DNA of 64,000 bases from Caldithrix sp. (GCA_020722815.1 DYKB01000021.1:29821-93820), one strand, 5' to 3'. Counted from the first letter of the stretch, positions 55,042 through 63,772 are shown. Notes: generated by a model not told the origin, from the letters alone. A program made the numbers and translations.

Positions 55042-57198
55042 ATGTTTAAAATTTTTGTCGCTTCGCTGGCGTTCCTGCTTGTTTCATTTACAATCGGGAG
55101 TGCTCAAACCACATTTACTGATGTCACATCAATTGCACAGATCAACGTAACTGGCTCGGCTGGAGTCGGTTTCTTTGATTTTGATAACGATAACGACTTT
55201 GATCTTTATCTCAATTTTTTCGCTGCCAAGAATATTCTCTTTCGAAATGAAGGCGCACTCGAAAATTTTGTTTTTTCTGATATAACCGCTGCATCCGGTC
55301 TGGAGGCTACCAGCGGCGGGGGCGGACCGAGTATCGTTGATTATAATAATGATGGTTTCCAGGATATTTTTTTATGTAATCATGGACCAAAGTTATTGTA
55401 TAAAAATAATGGTAATGGGACCTTTACGAACGTAATTGCAGCTTCCGGAATTACAATTACTGGCCAGACAAATGGAAGGGCGTTTGGCGATTTTAATAAA
55501 GATGGGTATCTCGATCTATATATGGTCAATTGGAATACGAATGAACCAGCCGTCCTTTATAAAAACAGTGGTCCCCCGGATTGGAAATTCACCGATGTAA
55601 CGGCGGCAGCGGGGGCAACTTTTCAGGGTTCAGGGCATGCCTGTGTTTTTGTAGATTATGATAATGACGGTGATCTGGATATTTTTATTTCCGTCTATTA
55701 TGGGAATAATGTCCTCTATCGGAATAATGGCAATGAAACATTTACTGACGTCTCGGCACACTCAGGGATACAGGTCGGGAGCCGGTGTCGTGGTATCACC
55801 TGGGGCGATTATGACAATGATGGCGATTTGGATTTATACGTGACCCGCGGATCATTCCATACGCCATACGCGAACTACCTTTTCCGAAACGAAGGCGCAC
55901 CCAATTGGAATTTTACCGATGTGTCGAATGCTGCCGGCGTCGCTCATACTGGCGATGCTTCGATGTCCGCTTTTGGTGATTATGATAATGATGGCGATCT
56001 GGATATTAGTATTGGTAATATCACCAATCAAAGAAATGTTCTTTATCAAAATAATGGAAACGGGACTTTTACCGATGTTGCGAGTAGTGCCGGTGTTGCC
56101 GGTACATTTGCTTCCAGTGGCCTCGCACCCTTTGTGGATTATAATAATGATGGTTTTCACGATATTTACGCCGTCAATAGTGGTTCACATTGTTTATTTA
56201 AGAATAACGGGAATTCAAATAATTGGATCAAAATTAAATTAATCGGGACGGTGAGTAACCGGGATGGCCTTGGCGCCCGGATTTCCGTTACGACAGATAC
56301 CCGCACACAAATTCGTGAAGTAGACGGCGGCAATTTAGGAATGGCCTTCCAATGTCCACAACCTGTTTCTTTTGGACTGGGGAACGCGATGGTGATTGAT
56401 CAGATTCGGGTGAAATGGCCCAGCGGGATTATCAGCACTTTAACGCAAGTTGCTCCAAATCAATGCCTGACCATTATTGAAAACGAGCTTTCTCTTAAAG
56501 GCTTTGTCAAATTTTATCCTCATTATCTCAATACCCGAATAAAATTTGGTATGCTGGTTGGTTTTATTGACCTTCCTAAAACAGAAGACATTTATCAAAT
56601 TAAAAAAGGCGCAGTTGAAATCACGCAAATCGGCGAAAACGAATTAACCACGCCAATCTCTGCATTAAACTTTCCCTGGTTCATTTTTGATTATAATCGC
56701 GATGGTTTGAAGGACCTAATGGTTGGGTTTAATCTCAATTCCATTGTAACAGCTATTGGAAAACAAACCGGTCCAGTGGGTATTAAACTCACTGGTAAAG
56801 TCGCTGAAAAGGATTTTATGGCTACGGATACAATAGTTGTATTCAATTGGCCGCATCCAGCGACATTGGCAAAAGAAAATTTTGAATTTGCGGAAATCAG
56901 CGCGACTGAATTACCCGGCGAATTCAATCTGACGCAGAATTACCCGAATCCATTTAATTTAACCACCACGATTAACTATCAAATGCCCGTAGCAGGTATG
57001 GCTGAACTGACGATTTATAATTCATTGGGAGAAACGGTTCGCACTTTGATAAATCATTTTCAAGCTGCGGGACATTATTCGGTTCAATGGGATGGCTGTA
57101 ACGAGTATAATCAGTCGGTTGTTTCGGGAATTTATTTTTATCGGCTTCGGATTGATAATAGTTTCGGTGTGATCAGGAAGATGGTAGTGATAAAGTAG
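55042..57198 (+). CDS. VCBS/FG-GAP propeller with ASPIC/UnbV domain and T9SS tail
   Basis: A 718-residue exported protein. ATG at 55042 is chosen because AGGAGG lies 6 nt upstream and it opens a clean signal peptide (MFKIFVASLAFLLVSFTIGS). Seven VCBS/FG-GAP calcium loops follow (DFDNDNDFDLYL, DYNNDGFQDIFL, DYDNDGDLDIFI and so on), predicting a seven-bladed propeller. Then comes an ASPIC/UnbV domain (NNWIKIKLIGTVSNRDGLGA, REVDGGNLGMAFQ, DQIRVKWPSG), a beta linker and the T9SS domain (LTQNYPNPFNLTTTINY to KMVVIK). Proteins with this layout are common, function-poor surface proteins of the FCB group; calcium-stabilised adhesion or ligand binding is the usual guess. It has no obvious operon partner. 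Confidence 0.85.
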   Translation: MFKIFVASLAFLLVSFTIGSAQTTFTDVTSIAQINVTGSAGVGFFDFDNDNDFDLYLNFFAAKNILFRNEGALENFVFSDITAASGLEATSGGGGPSIVDYNNDGFQDIFLCNHGPKLLYKNNGNGTFTNVIAASGITITGQTNGRAFGDFNKDGYLDLYMVNWNTNEPAVLYKNSGPPDWKFTDVTAAAGATFQGSGHACVFVDYDNDGDLDIFISVYYGNNVLYRNNGNETFTDVSAHSGIQVGSRCRGITWGDYDNDGDLDLYVTRGSFHTPYANYLFRNEGAPNWNFTDVSNAAGVAHTGDASMSAFGDYDNDGDLDISIGNITNQRNVLYQNNGNGTFTDVASSAGVAGTFASSGLAPFVDYNNDGFHDIYAVNSGSHCLFKNNGNSNNWIKIKLIGTVSNRDGLGARISVTTDTRTQIREVDGGNLGMAFQCPQPVSFGLGNAMVIDQIRVKWPSGIISTLTQVAPNQCLTIIENELSLKGFVKFYPHYLNTRIKFGMLVGFIDLPKTEDIYQIKKGAVEITQIGENELTTPISALNFPWFIFDYNRDGLKDLMVGFNLNSIVTAIGKQTGPVGIKLTGKVAEKDFMATDTIVVFNWPHPATLAKENFEFAEISATELPGEFNLTQNYPNPFNLTTTINYQMPVAGMAELTIYNSLGETVRTLINHFQAAGHYSVQWDGCNEYNQSVVSGIYFYRLRIDNSFGVIRKMVVIK

Positions 57199-57297
57199 CA
57201 GCAGAGAGATTATGAATATCAAGAGGTTACAACCTTTAAACCGTGAACTCTGAACCTGGAACCGATTAATTTACGTTCTGATGCTATAAAATACGGA

Positions 57298-57966
57298 TTA
57301 ATCCAGAAAAGCTAATTGTTGATAGGCGGCTCTAACAGCTTCTTTAAATTTACGATAAGAACCAAGCAAGGATAATTTTTCTAAATTCACTTTTTGTCCG
57401 ATTGGTGTATAGAGTTCTGAAAGTGTAAGTTGATAACGGTGTCTTCGGGTTACATGTTGATGTGCAATTGAAATTGCATTTTCAATAACTTTTTTTGGAT
57501 CTGGTAATGATTCTGGATGACGTAGCAAGCCTAATTCATGATCAGTCTTGTCAGTTCCAATTTCCTGCTTCAACGTGTCTTTATCGGCGAGTAGCCAGGC
57601 TTCTGTCATTTGTACCGGTACAATTGCCACCAAAATTTGACAGTTTTCTTTCAAATTATTTTGTGTTGCTTCAAACGCCGGAGTAATTTTGTTTGTAAAT
57701 GCAAATAAATCCGTTTCGGCATCAGCGTCAGTGTGTACACACAGAACCATTAAGCCCATCTCGAAAGCTTTTTTCGCGGCGTTTAACACTTCATCGCTAA
57801 AAGCGCTTTTACGTACTGAAATATGTTGCACCGGCAAAACATCAATCGCTCCATGACACTCAAAAGCAATATCTTCGAATGTGCGTTGAATGATTGATTC
57901 CAGAAATCGAGTGTCCGTCGGCCCTTCGGTCATATAACCGACTAAAATTTGTTTTATTTTAATCAT
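57298..57966 (-). CDS. DUF4276 / TOPRIM-like partner of the AAA ATPase
   Basis: A 222-residue protein with the layout of DUF4276, a TOPRIM-like fold. An early acidic loop (TEGPTD, Glu14 and Asp18) and a second acidic strand (LCVHTDADAETD, Asp80, Asp82, Glu84) provide the metal ligands. A conserved WLLADKDTL helix follows. TOPRIM partners of OLD/AbiL/PARIS-type ATPases act as nucleases or as effectors released when phage interferes. Its ATG overlaps the last bases of the ATPase gene by 4 (ATGA type), so the pair is translationally coupled. Family identification is probable; nuclease activity inferred. Confidence 0.75.
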   Translation of the reverse strand: MIKIKQILVGYMTEGPTDTRFLESIIQRTFEDIAFECHGAIDVLPVQHISVRKSAFSDEVLNAAKKAFEMGLMVLCVHTDADAETDLFAFTNKITPAFEATQNNLKENCQILVAIVPVQMTEAWLLADKDTLKQEIGTDKTDHELGLLRHPESLPDPKKVIENAISIAHQHVTRRHRYQLTLSELYTPIGQKVNLEKLSLLGSYRKFKEAVRAAYQQLAFLD

Positions 57967-59393
57967 TTGGATTTGAGTGTTTCGATGGTAGTTTCAAAAT
58001 CAGCTAATCCCAGATATTTTACAACTTCAGCTAATGTCCATTTTTTTTCATTTTCTGAAAAATTTAAGCTTAATTGAGTTTCTCCACGTTCCACCGGTAG
58101 CATTTGGCTGATATGAGATTTGATTTTTCGAATTTCAGTCTGAGCTTCCTTTTTAAATGGAACTTCTGTAATACGGGTAATCAATTGCGACAGCCAGATT
58201 TTCACCCGCTGATCGGCATTGAGATTAAATATTTCACCCATCAGAACCGGAGAATGCGTATTGACGACAATTTGGCGCAAGGTACTATTCGGATCTGAAA
58301 AATCGACACTTAGCTCCTGGAGTAATTGAGCCATGGCTTTGATTCGGGCCGGATGAATGCCATTTTCTGGTTCTTCAAAACAAAGTAAACCATGATGTTG
58401 CTCATCATTCTGCAGGATACATAATGTCAGTAGCCGTAGTGTGCCTTCGGAAAGAACGCGTGACGAAAATTCCCGGCCATCCTCGGCACGAACTTTAATA
58501 ATGAATTGCTGATTAGCTTTATCGTTATCAACATCAACATCAGTCAAAATCGGTAATAAATTATTCAAACGCTGTGAAATCTTTTTTAATGCATATTCAT
58601 CATTTATCTTAATTCGATATAACGCTGCTGCGAGATTTTCACCAGTTTGGCTAATCACATCCGTAACACCTAAATCCTGTCGGGTGGGTTCGCGCAATGC
58701 CTGGGGATTAAGTTGTAAAAATTTCCAATTACGCATCTCTTCTTTTGCGCCAAATACATGCGGAAAATCGACCGAGTTGATGCCACTTAGCACCGTTTGT
58801 GTGATCGCGTTTGCAGGTGTCGCTTTTCCGCCCTGTCTTCCGTCCTGCGGTATCTTAATGGTCGGAATACCATCCTTAAGTTCAGTGAAAATGTATGGGA
58901 TACCCCGTCGTCCTGCAGTCACTTTCGGTCGCCAAAATTCCAGTTGTGCTTTAGGAACGAACCTTTTAATCCATTGATCCACTTGATGTTTGAGCGGAGT
59001 TAAAGCTTCATGCGTAACATATAAGTCTTCAAATCCCTTTTTATTTTTTCGCCGTTGGATTTTTAGCTCGTACCTCAAGCGGGTGTATTTTAAATCCGCC
59101 TCACTCCCCCAATTGTCACGAACTTTTTTATCAACCAGCATTTCAACTGCGAATGTCATTTCATCCGCATGCCACTCTTCACCAAATTGCGTAAAAAGCT
59201 CAATGGGTTCGCCACGTTGTTCTTTAAATGCGGTCTTTAAATCAGCCGCTGCTAAACGAGAGAGTAATTTAAGCGCATCAAAAAGATTACTCTTGCCGGA
59301 AGCATTCGTGCCAACAATCACCGTTAGTGGCGAAAATTCCATTTCAAAGTTATTAAAGGTTTTAAAACCGTTTATTTCTATTTTTGTAATCAT
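57963..59393 (-). CDS. AAA (AAA_21/OLD-like) ATPase of a two-gene defence-type system
   Basis: A 476-residue ABC/SMC-type ATPase. Walker A is GTNASGKSN (Gly28, Lys34) in the family's typical N-terminal context (ITKIEINGFKTFNNFEMEFS). The ABC signature is LSEGTLRLLTL, Walker B LLCFEEPENGIHP and the H-loop VVNTHSP. This is the AAA_21/AAA_15 group that pairs with TOPRIM or RloB-like effectors (AbiL, PARIS, RloAB-type systems). Coupled to the DUF4276 gene downstream by a 4-base overlap. A MITE lies 60 bases upstream of its start, in its likely promoter region. The role in phage defence is inferred from family and neighbourhood. Confidence 0.85.
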   Translation of the reverse strand: MITKIEINGFKTFNNFEMEFSPLTVIVGTNASGKSNLFDALKLLSRLAAADLKTAFKEQRGEPIELFTQFGEEWHADEMTFAVEMLVDKKVRDNWGSEADLKYTRLRYELKIQRRKNKKGFEDLYVTHEALTPLKHQVDQWIKRFVPKAQLEFWRPKVTAGRRGIPYIFTELKDGIPTIKIPQDGRQGGKATPANAITQTVLSGINSVDFPHVFGAKEEMRNWKFLQLNPQALREPTRQDLGVTDVISQTGENLAAALYRIKINDEYALKKISQRLNNLLPILTDVDVDNDKANQQFIIKVRAEDGREFSSRVLSEGTLRLLTLCILQNDEQHHGLLCFEEPENGIHPARIKAMAQLLQELSVDFSDPNSTLRQIVVNTHSPVLMGEIFNLNADQRVKIWLSQLITRITEVPFKKEAQTEIRKIKSHISQMLPVERGETQLSLNFSENEKKWTLAEVVKYLGLADFETTIETLKSK

Positions 59394-59453
59394 AATTTTC
59401 TAACATTTAAAACAGGTAAAAAATGATTCCTGTATAAACAGGATTGATGTACT

Positions 59454-59943
59454 CATAATTTGTAACCGATCACCGGGTGAAAGCAAACAATTTTCATTTT
59501 TTGTGTCCAGGGCAGATGTGGATAAAGTTTGCCAGAATATCCTCAAGCAGACTGCGCATCATAAAAAGATCAGCTTTGCTGAAAAGTGTGAACACTTTAT
59601 TGAATGTTGTCATCCGACATTGTCGCTGAAAAAGATTGCGAAAGATAACGTTTGCTGGATTTGACCCATCCGGTTGGTTGATGTAACACCTTATTAACCT
59701 TAGTAATTCGCAAACCCCGGGACACCACCAACCTTATTACCTTATTGGTGATGATAATCAAATGAAGAAATAAGGTAATAAGGTTAAATTGTAGGGACCC
59801 TCGAATTGTTACTAAGGTCAATAAGGTCTATTGGGTTTGATCTCGCGGCCTGGTTGATTAAAAACCTTATTAACCTGAGTAATCAGTAAAACCGGAGACA
59901 CAACAAATTTGATACTATTCCCTGTGATCGGTTACCATAATTT
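59454..59943. mobile_element. 474-bp MITE with 8-bp target duplication
   Basis: Left end GTAACCGATCACCGGG (59462-59477) and right end CCCTGTGATCGGTTAC (59920-59935) are inverted repeats matching at 15 of 16 bases. Immediately outside each end is CATAATTT (59454-59461 and 59936-59943), a perfect 8-bp target-site duplication. No transposase is encoded, so it must have been moved in trans. Inside are nested palindromes (59688-59827) and a half copy of the same motif (59863-59882). A short open frame (59461-59664, plus strand; contains ADVDKVCQNILKQTAHHKK) without a start may be a remnant. The 8-bp duplication is compatible with several IS families, so the parent is unknown. Confidence 0.85.
59688..59827. 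repeat. Nested palindrome inside the MITE
   Basis: Outer arms ACCTTATTAACCTTAGTAAT... and ...TTACTAAGGTCAATAAGGT are near-inverted copies. Inner arms AACCTTATTACCTTATT and AATAAGGTAATAAGGTT are perfect 17-bp inverted copies around ~20 bases. A related structure lies at 63524-63678, on the other side of hsdR. Confidence 0.7.
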
Positions 59944-60202
59944 ACTTCATAAAAATAATAAAATCAAGATATTTTTAGTGGAATGAATTTCAAAAAGTCG
60001 ATGAACTGAAATTTTATGATTTGAGAATCTTAAAAAACCAGACCTTCAAGGTTTTAATAACATTGAAGGTCACTTCAACAAATTTAGCTTGAGTTTCCCC
60101 AAAATAAATAGTATATTTTATTGATTCACTTTACATCAATATTGATTAACTGATAATCTTCCTGATTTTTGGAAACATGAAATATAAAATTGCCGGAGAC
60201 AA

Positions 60203-60538
60203 ATGAAAATGGATAAATTTAAAAAAGCAGCGGCCACTTTACTTAAATATGAAAAACTTTATGGACCTCGTTTGATGGAAATTTTTTCGATTGCAAACGG
60301 TTATATCGCCAGAGAATTGACAGATGGATTGGTGGCCGGTGTACCGCAACGCACCGTGATGGGACCGGATCAACTATGGGTTGTCCCAATCATTTTAACA
60401 CAAAAGGCCGGTGGCTATGGAGAGATTGGCGCGCTGATTATTGATGAACTCACGGGTAAGGTAAAAGGCATCACCGAGAAGAATGAAATTTTCCAGAAGG
60501 CGGAGTTACTCCATGCGGAAAAAGCCCCGGCTGCTTAA
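60203..60538 (+). CDS. Small orphan protein upstream of hsdR
   Basis: A 111-residue soluble protein, not recognised. An N-terminal helix (FKKAAATLLKYEKLYGPRLM) is followed by a beta region with LWVVPIILTQKAGGYGEIGA and LIIDELTGKVKGITEKNEIF. This faintly resembles PepSY-like or immunity-type 'W-x-V-x-I ... G-x-V-x-V-D-x-x-T-G-x-V' hairpins. GGAG lies 4 nt before the ATG at 60203 and 10 nt before a second ATG at 60209; the true start may be either. It stands between the MITE and hsdR with its own ribosome site, and an hsdR promoter lies after its stop, so it is not necessarily in the same transcript. Confidence 0.6.
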   Translation: MKMDKFKKAAATLLKYEKLYGPRLMEIFSIANGYIARELTDGLVAGVPQRTVMGPDQLWVVPIILTQKAGGYGEIGALIIDELTGKVKGITEKNEIFQKAELLHAEKAPAA

Positions 60539-60558
60539 GCAAGAAACAAATTTCCCCT

Positions 60559-60607
60559 CCCCCCCCCAACAAAACCCTTGACAATCCCCCCCAAATTTGC
60601 GTAAAAT
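60559..60607 (+). promoter_or_regulatory. Candidate hsdR promoter with C-tract in the spacer
   Basis: TTGACA (60578-60583) and TAAAAT (60602-60607) are separated by 18 nt that include a run of seven C (60586-60592). A run of nine C lies just upstream (60559-60567). Transcription would start ~110 nt before the hsdR ATG. Loss of one C would give the optimal 17-nt spacer, so expression could vary by slippage. Confidence 0.5.
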
Positions 60608-60726
60608 ATCAAAATCATTTCAATAAAACATATCCAAACCAGTCGAAAAAAACGTATAATAAAAATATTTATAAAAAAACTTTAATCAGAAATTATCAAT
60701 ACTTTTCATTTTAAGGACGAACCTGA

Positions 60727-63249
60727 ATGGCTGCAAAAGAAGCAAAAGCCAGAATCAAAATTAACAAACTCCTCGAAGAAGCCGGCTGGCGATTTTTTGA
60801 TTCGGCAGCGGGGAAGGCGAATATTTTGCTGGAAAATCAGGTCAAATTGACCAGGGCGGCTCTGGATGAACTGGGCGAGGATTTTGATAAAACTACTCAT
60901 GGATATGTGGATTTCCTGCTGCTCGATGAACAGGGTTTTCCGTTTATCGTTTTGGAGGCGAAGGCGGAAGATAAAAATCCGTTGTTCGGCAAGGAGCAGG
61001 TACGGAAATATGCCAATTCCCAGCATTGCCGGTTTATCATCCTGTCCAACGGGAATATTCATTATTTCTGGGACCTGGAGCGGGGGAATCCACATGTTAT
61101 CAGCCGGTTTCCATCGCCGCAAACCGTTACAGGTTACTCTAAATTTAAGCCGGATCGGAATAATCTGGTGCGGGAATCGGTGGGTGATGACTATATCGCC
61201 CTGACCCAAAAGCCCGATTTTCTTGCGGATCCCTCATATACCGATGAAAAATTCCGCAAAAGCTATATTGAAGTCAATAAGCTGCGTTTTTTGCGGAAAT
61301 ATCAGCTTAAAGCCGTTCAGGCTATTCAAAAGGCTGTTAAGGCTGGCAAGGATCGTTTTCTGTTTGAAATGGCCACCGGTACCGGCAAAACCTTGGTTTC
61401 AGCAGCCGTGATCAAACTTTTTTTGCGGACCGGTAATGCCCGCCGGGTCCTGTTTCTGGTTGATCGAATCGAACTGGAGGATCAGGCGTATAAAGCATTT
61501 GTGGCCTACCTGAAAAATGATTACAAGACGGTTATCTATAAGGAAAACCGGGATGACTGGCGGAAAGCCGAGATTGTGGTTTCTACGATACAGACCTTTC
61601 TGGCCCAAAACCGGTATAAGCGCCTGTTTGCACCGGATGATTTTGACCTGGTGATTTCGGATGAGGCACATCGCAGTATCGGGGGCAACAGTCGGGCGGT
61701 TTTTGAATACTTTATTGGCTTCAAACTCGGCCTGACAGCAACGCCAAAAGATTATCTCAAGCATCTCGACACCGCCGAACTGGGCGAAAACGATCCGCGG
61801 GAACTGGAACGCCGGCTGCTGCTCGATACTTACAAAACTTTCGGCTGCGAAAATGCCAATCCCACCTATCGTTATTCGCTGGTGGATGGTGTCAAAGATG
61901 GCTTCCTGGTCAATCCGATTGTGGTGGATGCAAGAACCGAAATCACCACGCAACTGTTATCGGACCAGGGGTATTCCATCACCATTCAGAATGAGGACGG
62001 CAAAACCGTGGAAGAGACCTACATCCAGAAGGACTTTGAAAAGAAATTTTTCTCCGAAAAAACCAACCGCGTCTTCTGCCGGTCGTTTCTGGACAATGCG
62101 CTACGCGACCCGATTAGCGGTGAGATCGGAAAAACCATCATCTTTTGCGTATCCCAAAATCATGCGGCCAAAATCACCCAAATCCTGAATGAAATGGCGC
62201 ATCAGGTTTTTCCGCATCGGTATCATTCCGACTTTGCCATTCAGGTGACTTCCCGGATTACCGACGCCCAGCAGTTTACGATCAATTTCACCAACAACCG
62301 GCTTTCCGGGACTGCCAATTTTAATCCGGTCTATAAAACCAGCAAAACCCGGTGTTGTGTCACTGTTGGGATGATGACCACCGGCTATGATTGTCCTGAT
62401 CTTTTAAATCTCTGCCTGATGCGGCCGATTTTCTCGCCCACGGATTTTATTCAGATCAAAGGCCGCGGCACCCGGAAGCATAATTTTTCGGAAGAAGTTA
62501 TCGATCCGGCGTTAAAATCACAGATTGGCGATAAACCGAAAACGTATTACAAAATGTTCGATTTCTTCGCCAATTGTGAGTATTTTGAGAAAAAATTCAA
62601 ATATGATGAAGTCCTGAAGCTGCCCCAATATGATGCTGGCAATAGAGGCGGGCTGCCACCCCGGCCGCCGGCAAAAGGATACGATTCACAGCGGCAGGAT
62701 GCGATTCAGACCATTGCCGATATTCCTATCGGTCCCGATGGAATGAAAATCGACCGGATGTATTTTGAAAAATTCGAACAGAAAATTATCGATCACCCGG
62801 TATTGAAAAAGCAGGCTGAAGCGGGTAACTGGGAGGAGCTGCTGGATTATATCGAGCAAAATATTCTGGATAAACCGGAAGAATTTTTCACGCTGGAAAA
62901 ACTGCGCGCGGCCATTCAGGTGGACCGACGGGTTTCGCTGCGGGAAATTATCGAGAAAATATTTGGCATGATCCCGTATTTCAAGTCCAAAAATGAACTG
63001 CTGGATGATGAATTCGATAAATTTGACAGCCGGTATCTCCCCAAAGAAGAGTATTTTTCTTATGCCAAAACGGTTTTTAAGGCCTATATTCTGGATCCCG
63101 ATTTCAGAAACATTATTGATAGCGGCTATTTTGCTCAATTGAATGTTTCACCGTATGGCGAAGCTTTTAAAAAGCTGCCACCAGAGCTGCGGCAGGCCAT
63201 ACCGGAATATATTAAAGATTTTGTAATGCTGAACAAATTTGCAGCGTGA
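60727..63249 (+). CDS. hsdR: Type I restriction enzyme R subunit (EcoEI-like HsdR)
   Basis: An 840-residue restriction motor and nuclease. The N-terminal PD-(D/E)xK nuclease has Asp62 in GYVDFLLLDE and Glu77-Ala-Lys79 in FIVLEAKAEDK. The SF2 translocase follows: Walker A EMATGTGKT (Lys221), DEAH box at 312-315 (VISDEAHRSIGG), motif III GLTATPKD and helicase C motifs (KTIIFCVSQNHA, GMMTTGYDCPD, QIKGRGTR). An EcoEI_R_C-type C-terminal domain ends the protein (RQAIPEYIKDFVML). Length fits the EcoEI subfamily. In a type I system it needs HsdM and HsdS, which are absent here. The 111-residue orphan precedes it, and palindromic repeats follow to the window end. hsdMS may lie further downstream, or the gene may be solitary. 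Confidence 0.93.
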   Translation: MAAKEAKARIKINKLLEEAGWRFFDSAAGKANILLENQVKLTRAALDELGEDFDKTTHGYVDFLLLDEQGFPFIVLEAKAEDKNPLFGKEQVRKYANSQHCRFIILSNGNIHYFWDLERGNPHVISRFPSPQTVTGYSKFKPDRNNLVRESVGDDYIALTQKPDFLADPSYTDEKFRKSYIEVNKLRFLRKYQLKAVQAIQKAVKAGKDRFLFEMATGTGKTLVSAAVIKLFLRTGNARRVLFLVDRIELEDQAYKAFVAYLKNDYKTVIYKENRDDWRKAEIVVSTIQTFLAQNRYKRLFAPDDFDLVISDEAHRSIGGNSRAVFEYFIGFKLGLTATPKDYLKHLDTAELGENDPRELERRLLLDTYKTFGCENANPTYRYSLVDGVKDGFLVNPIVVDARTEITTQLLSDQGYSITIQNEDGKTVEETYIQKDFEKKFFSEKTNRVFCRSFLDNALRDPISGEIGKTIIFCVSQNHAAKITQILNEMAHQVFPHRYHSDFAIQVTSRITDAQQFTINFTNNRLSGTANFNPVYKTSKTRCCVTVGMMTTGYDCPDLLNLCLMRPIFSPTDFIQIKGRGTRKHNFSEEVIDPALKSQIGDKPKTYYKMFDFFANCEYFEKKFKYDEVLKLPQYDAGNRGGLPPRPPAKGYDSQRQDAIQTIADIPIGPDGMKIDRMYFEKFEQKIIDHPVLKKQAEAGNWEELLDYIEQNILDKPEEFFTLEKLRAAIQVDRRVSLREIIEKIFGMIPYFKSKNELLDDEFDKFDSRYLPKEEYFSYAKTVFKAYILDPDFRNIIDSGYFAQLNVSPYGEAFKKLPPELRQAIPEYIKDFVMLNKFAA

Positions 63250-63333
63250 TGAATCGAATATTATTGGTTAAAAAACTAAAGTGTTCAGACATTTAAGTAA
63301 TTTTCTCCCATTTAATCATTAAAATGCAAAAAG

Positions 63334-63449
63334 TCATGCCCGTCCGTTAGCTAACGGATTAGCGGGCATCCACAGTATTTTGAAGAATGGATTCCCGCTA
63401 AACTTGTACTCGAATGTTTTTGTCGAGTAAACAGGCAGGAATGACTGGG
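63334..63449. repeat. GTCAT...ATGAC intergenic inverted repeat
   Basis: Begins GTCATGCCCG, contains CCGTTAGCTAACGG, GCGGGCAT and GGATTCCCGC, and ends GGCAGGAATGAC. It follows the common bacterial intergenic pattern 'GTCAT(T/G)CCCGC ... GCGGG(A)AT'. An inner hairpin TACTCGA / TCGAGTA lies at ~63402-63430. Probably a non-coding dispersed repeat. Confidence 0.55.
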
Positions 63450-63523
63450 ATTGCTACAGTAACAAGAAGACACTTAATTAATATTAAGAACAAATCAAAA
63501 AATGTGCGCAACACCATTGGTTA

Positions 63524-63678
63524 AAAACCTTATTTATTTTTTTCCCACCTTAGTAGCAAACTGACCCACCATATCTCGACCTTATTTACCTTATTTAGGC
63601 GAATAATCAGGTAATAAGGTTAAGTTTCATTGGGTTTCATGGCTGCTAAGGTCGCAAATACGAAAATAAGGTAAGATA
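63524..63678. repeat. Nested palindrome related to the MITE interior
   Basis: Outer arms ACCTTATTT...CACCTTAGTAGC and GCTGCTAAGGTCG...AATAAGGT, inner arms GACCTTATTTACCTTATT and AGGTAATAAGGTT. These repeat the layout of 59688-59827. A shared lead-in TTAAAAACCTTATT is also seen at ~59858. No 16-bp end repeats or target duplication were found here, so it is a relative of the inner part, not a full copy. Confidence 0.6.
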
Positions 63679-63772
63679 ACCTTGCGAGGGTAAAATATAA
63701 CGTAACAAATATATTAATCAATATACATAATCCAGACAATTTAAAAACCTTCGCAAGGTTAATTCTCGGACA
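63678..63772. repeat. AACCTTGCGA-ended palindromic unit, copy A
   Basis: Starts AACCTTGCGAGGGT and ends AACCTTCGCAAGGTTAATTC TCGGACA. The last 54 bases (63719-63772) are identical to the last 54 of the window (copy B). Confidence 0.75.

Larger units (their letters stand above)
59394..60202. other. Gene-free stretch carrying a MITE
   Basis: Nearly 500 of its ~800 bases are the element at 59454-59943 (annotated separately). The flanks are AT-rich leaders of the divergent ATPase and small orphan genes. A 75-codon minus-strand frame (59597-59821) lies entirely within palindromic repeat and is not a gene. GGAG at 60195 precedes the ATG at 60203. Confidence 0.6.

Noticed and set aside
59597..59821. 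Minus-strand 75-codon frame inside the MITE
   Set aside because: Entirely made of the nested palindrome; no protein-like composition or ribosome site.
61399..61953. Minus-strand 184-codon frame
   Set aside because: Antisense to the HsdR helicase core, whose motifs are unambiguous.
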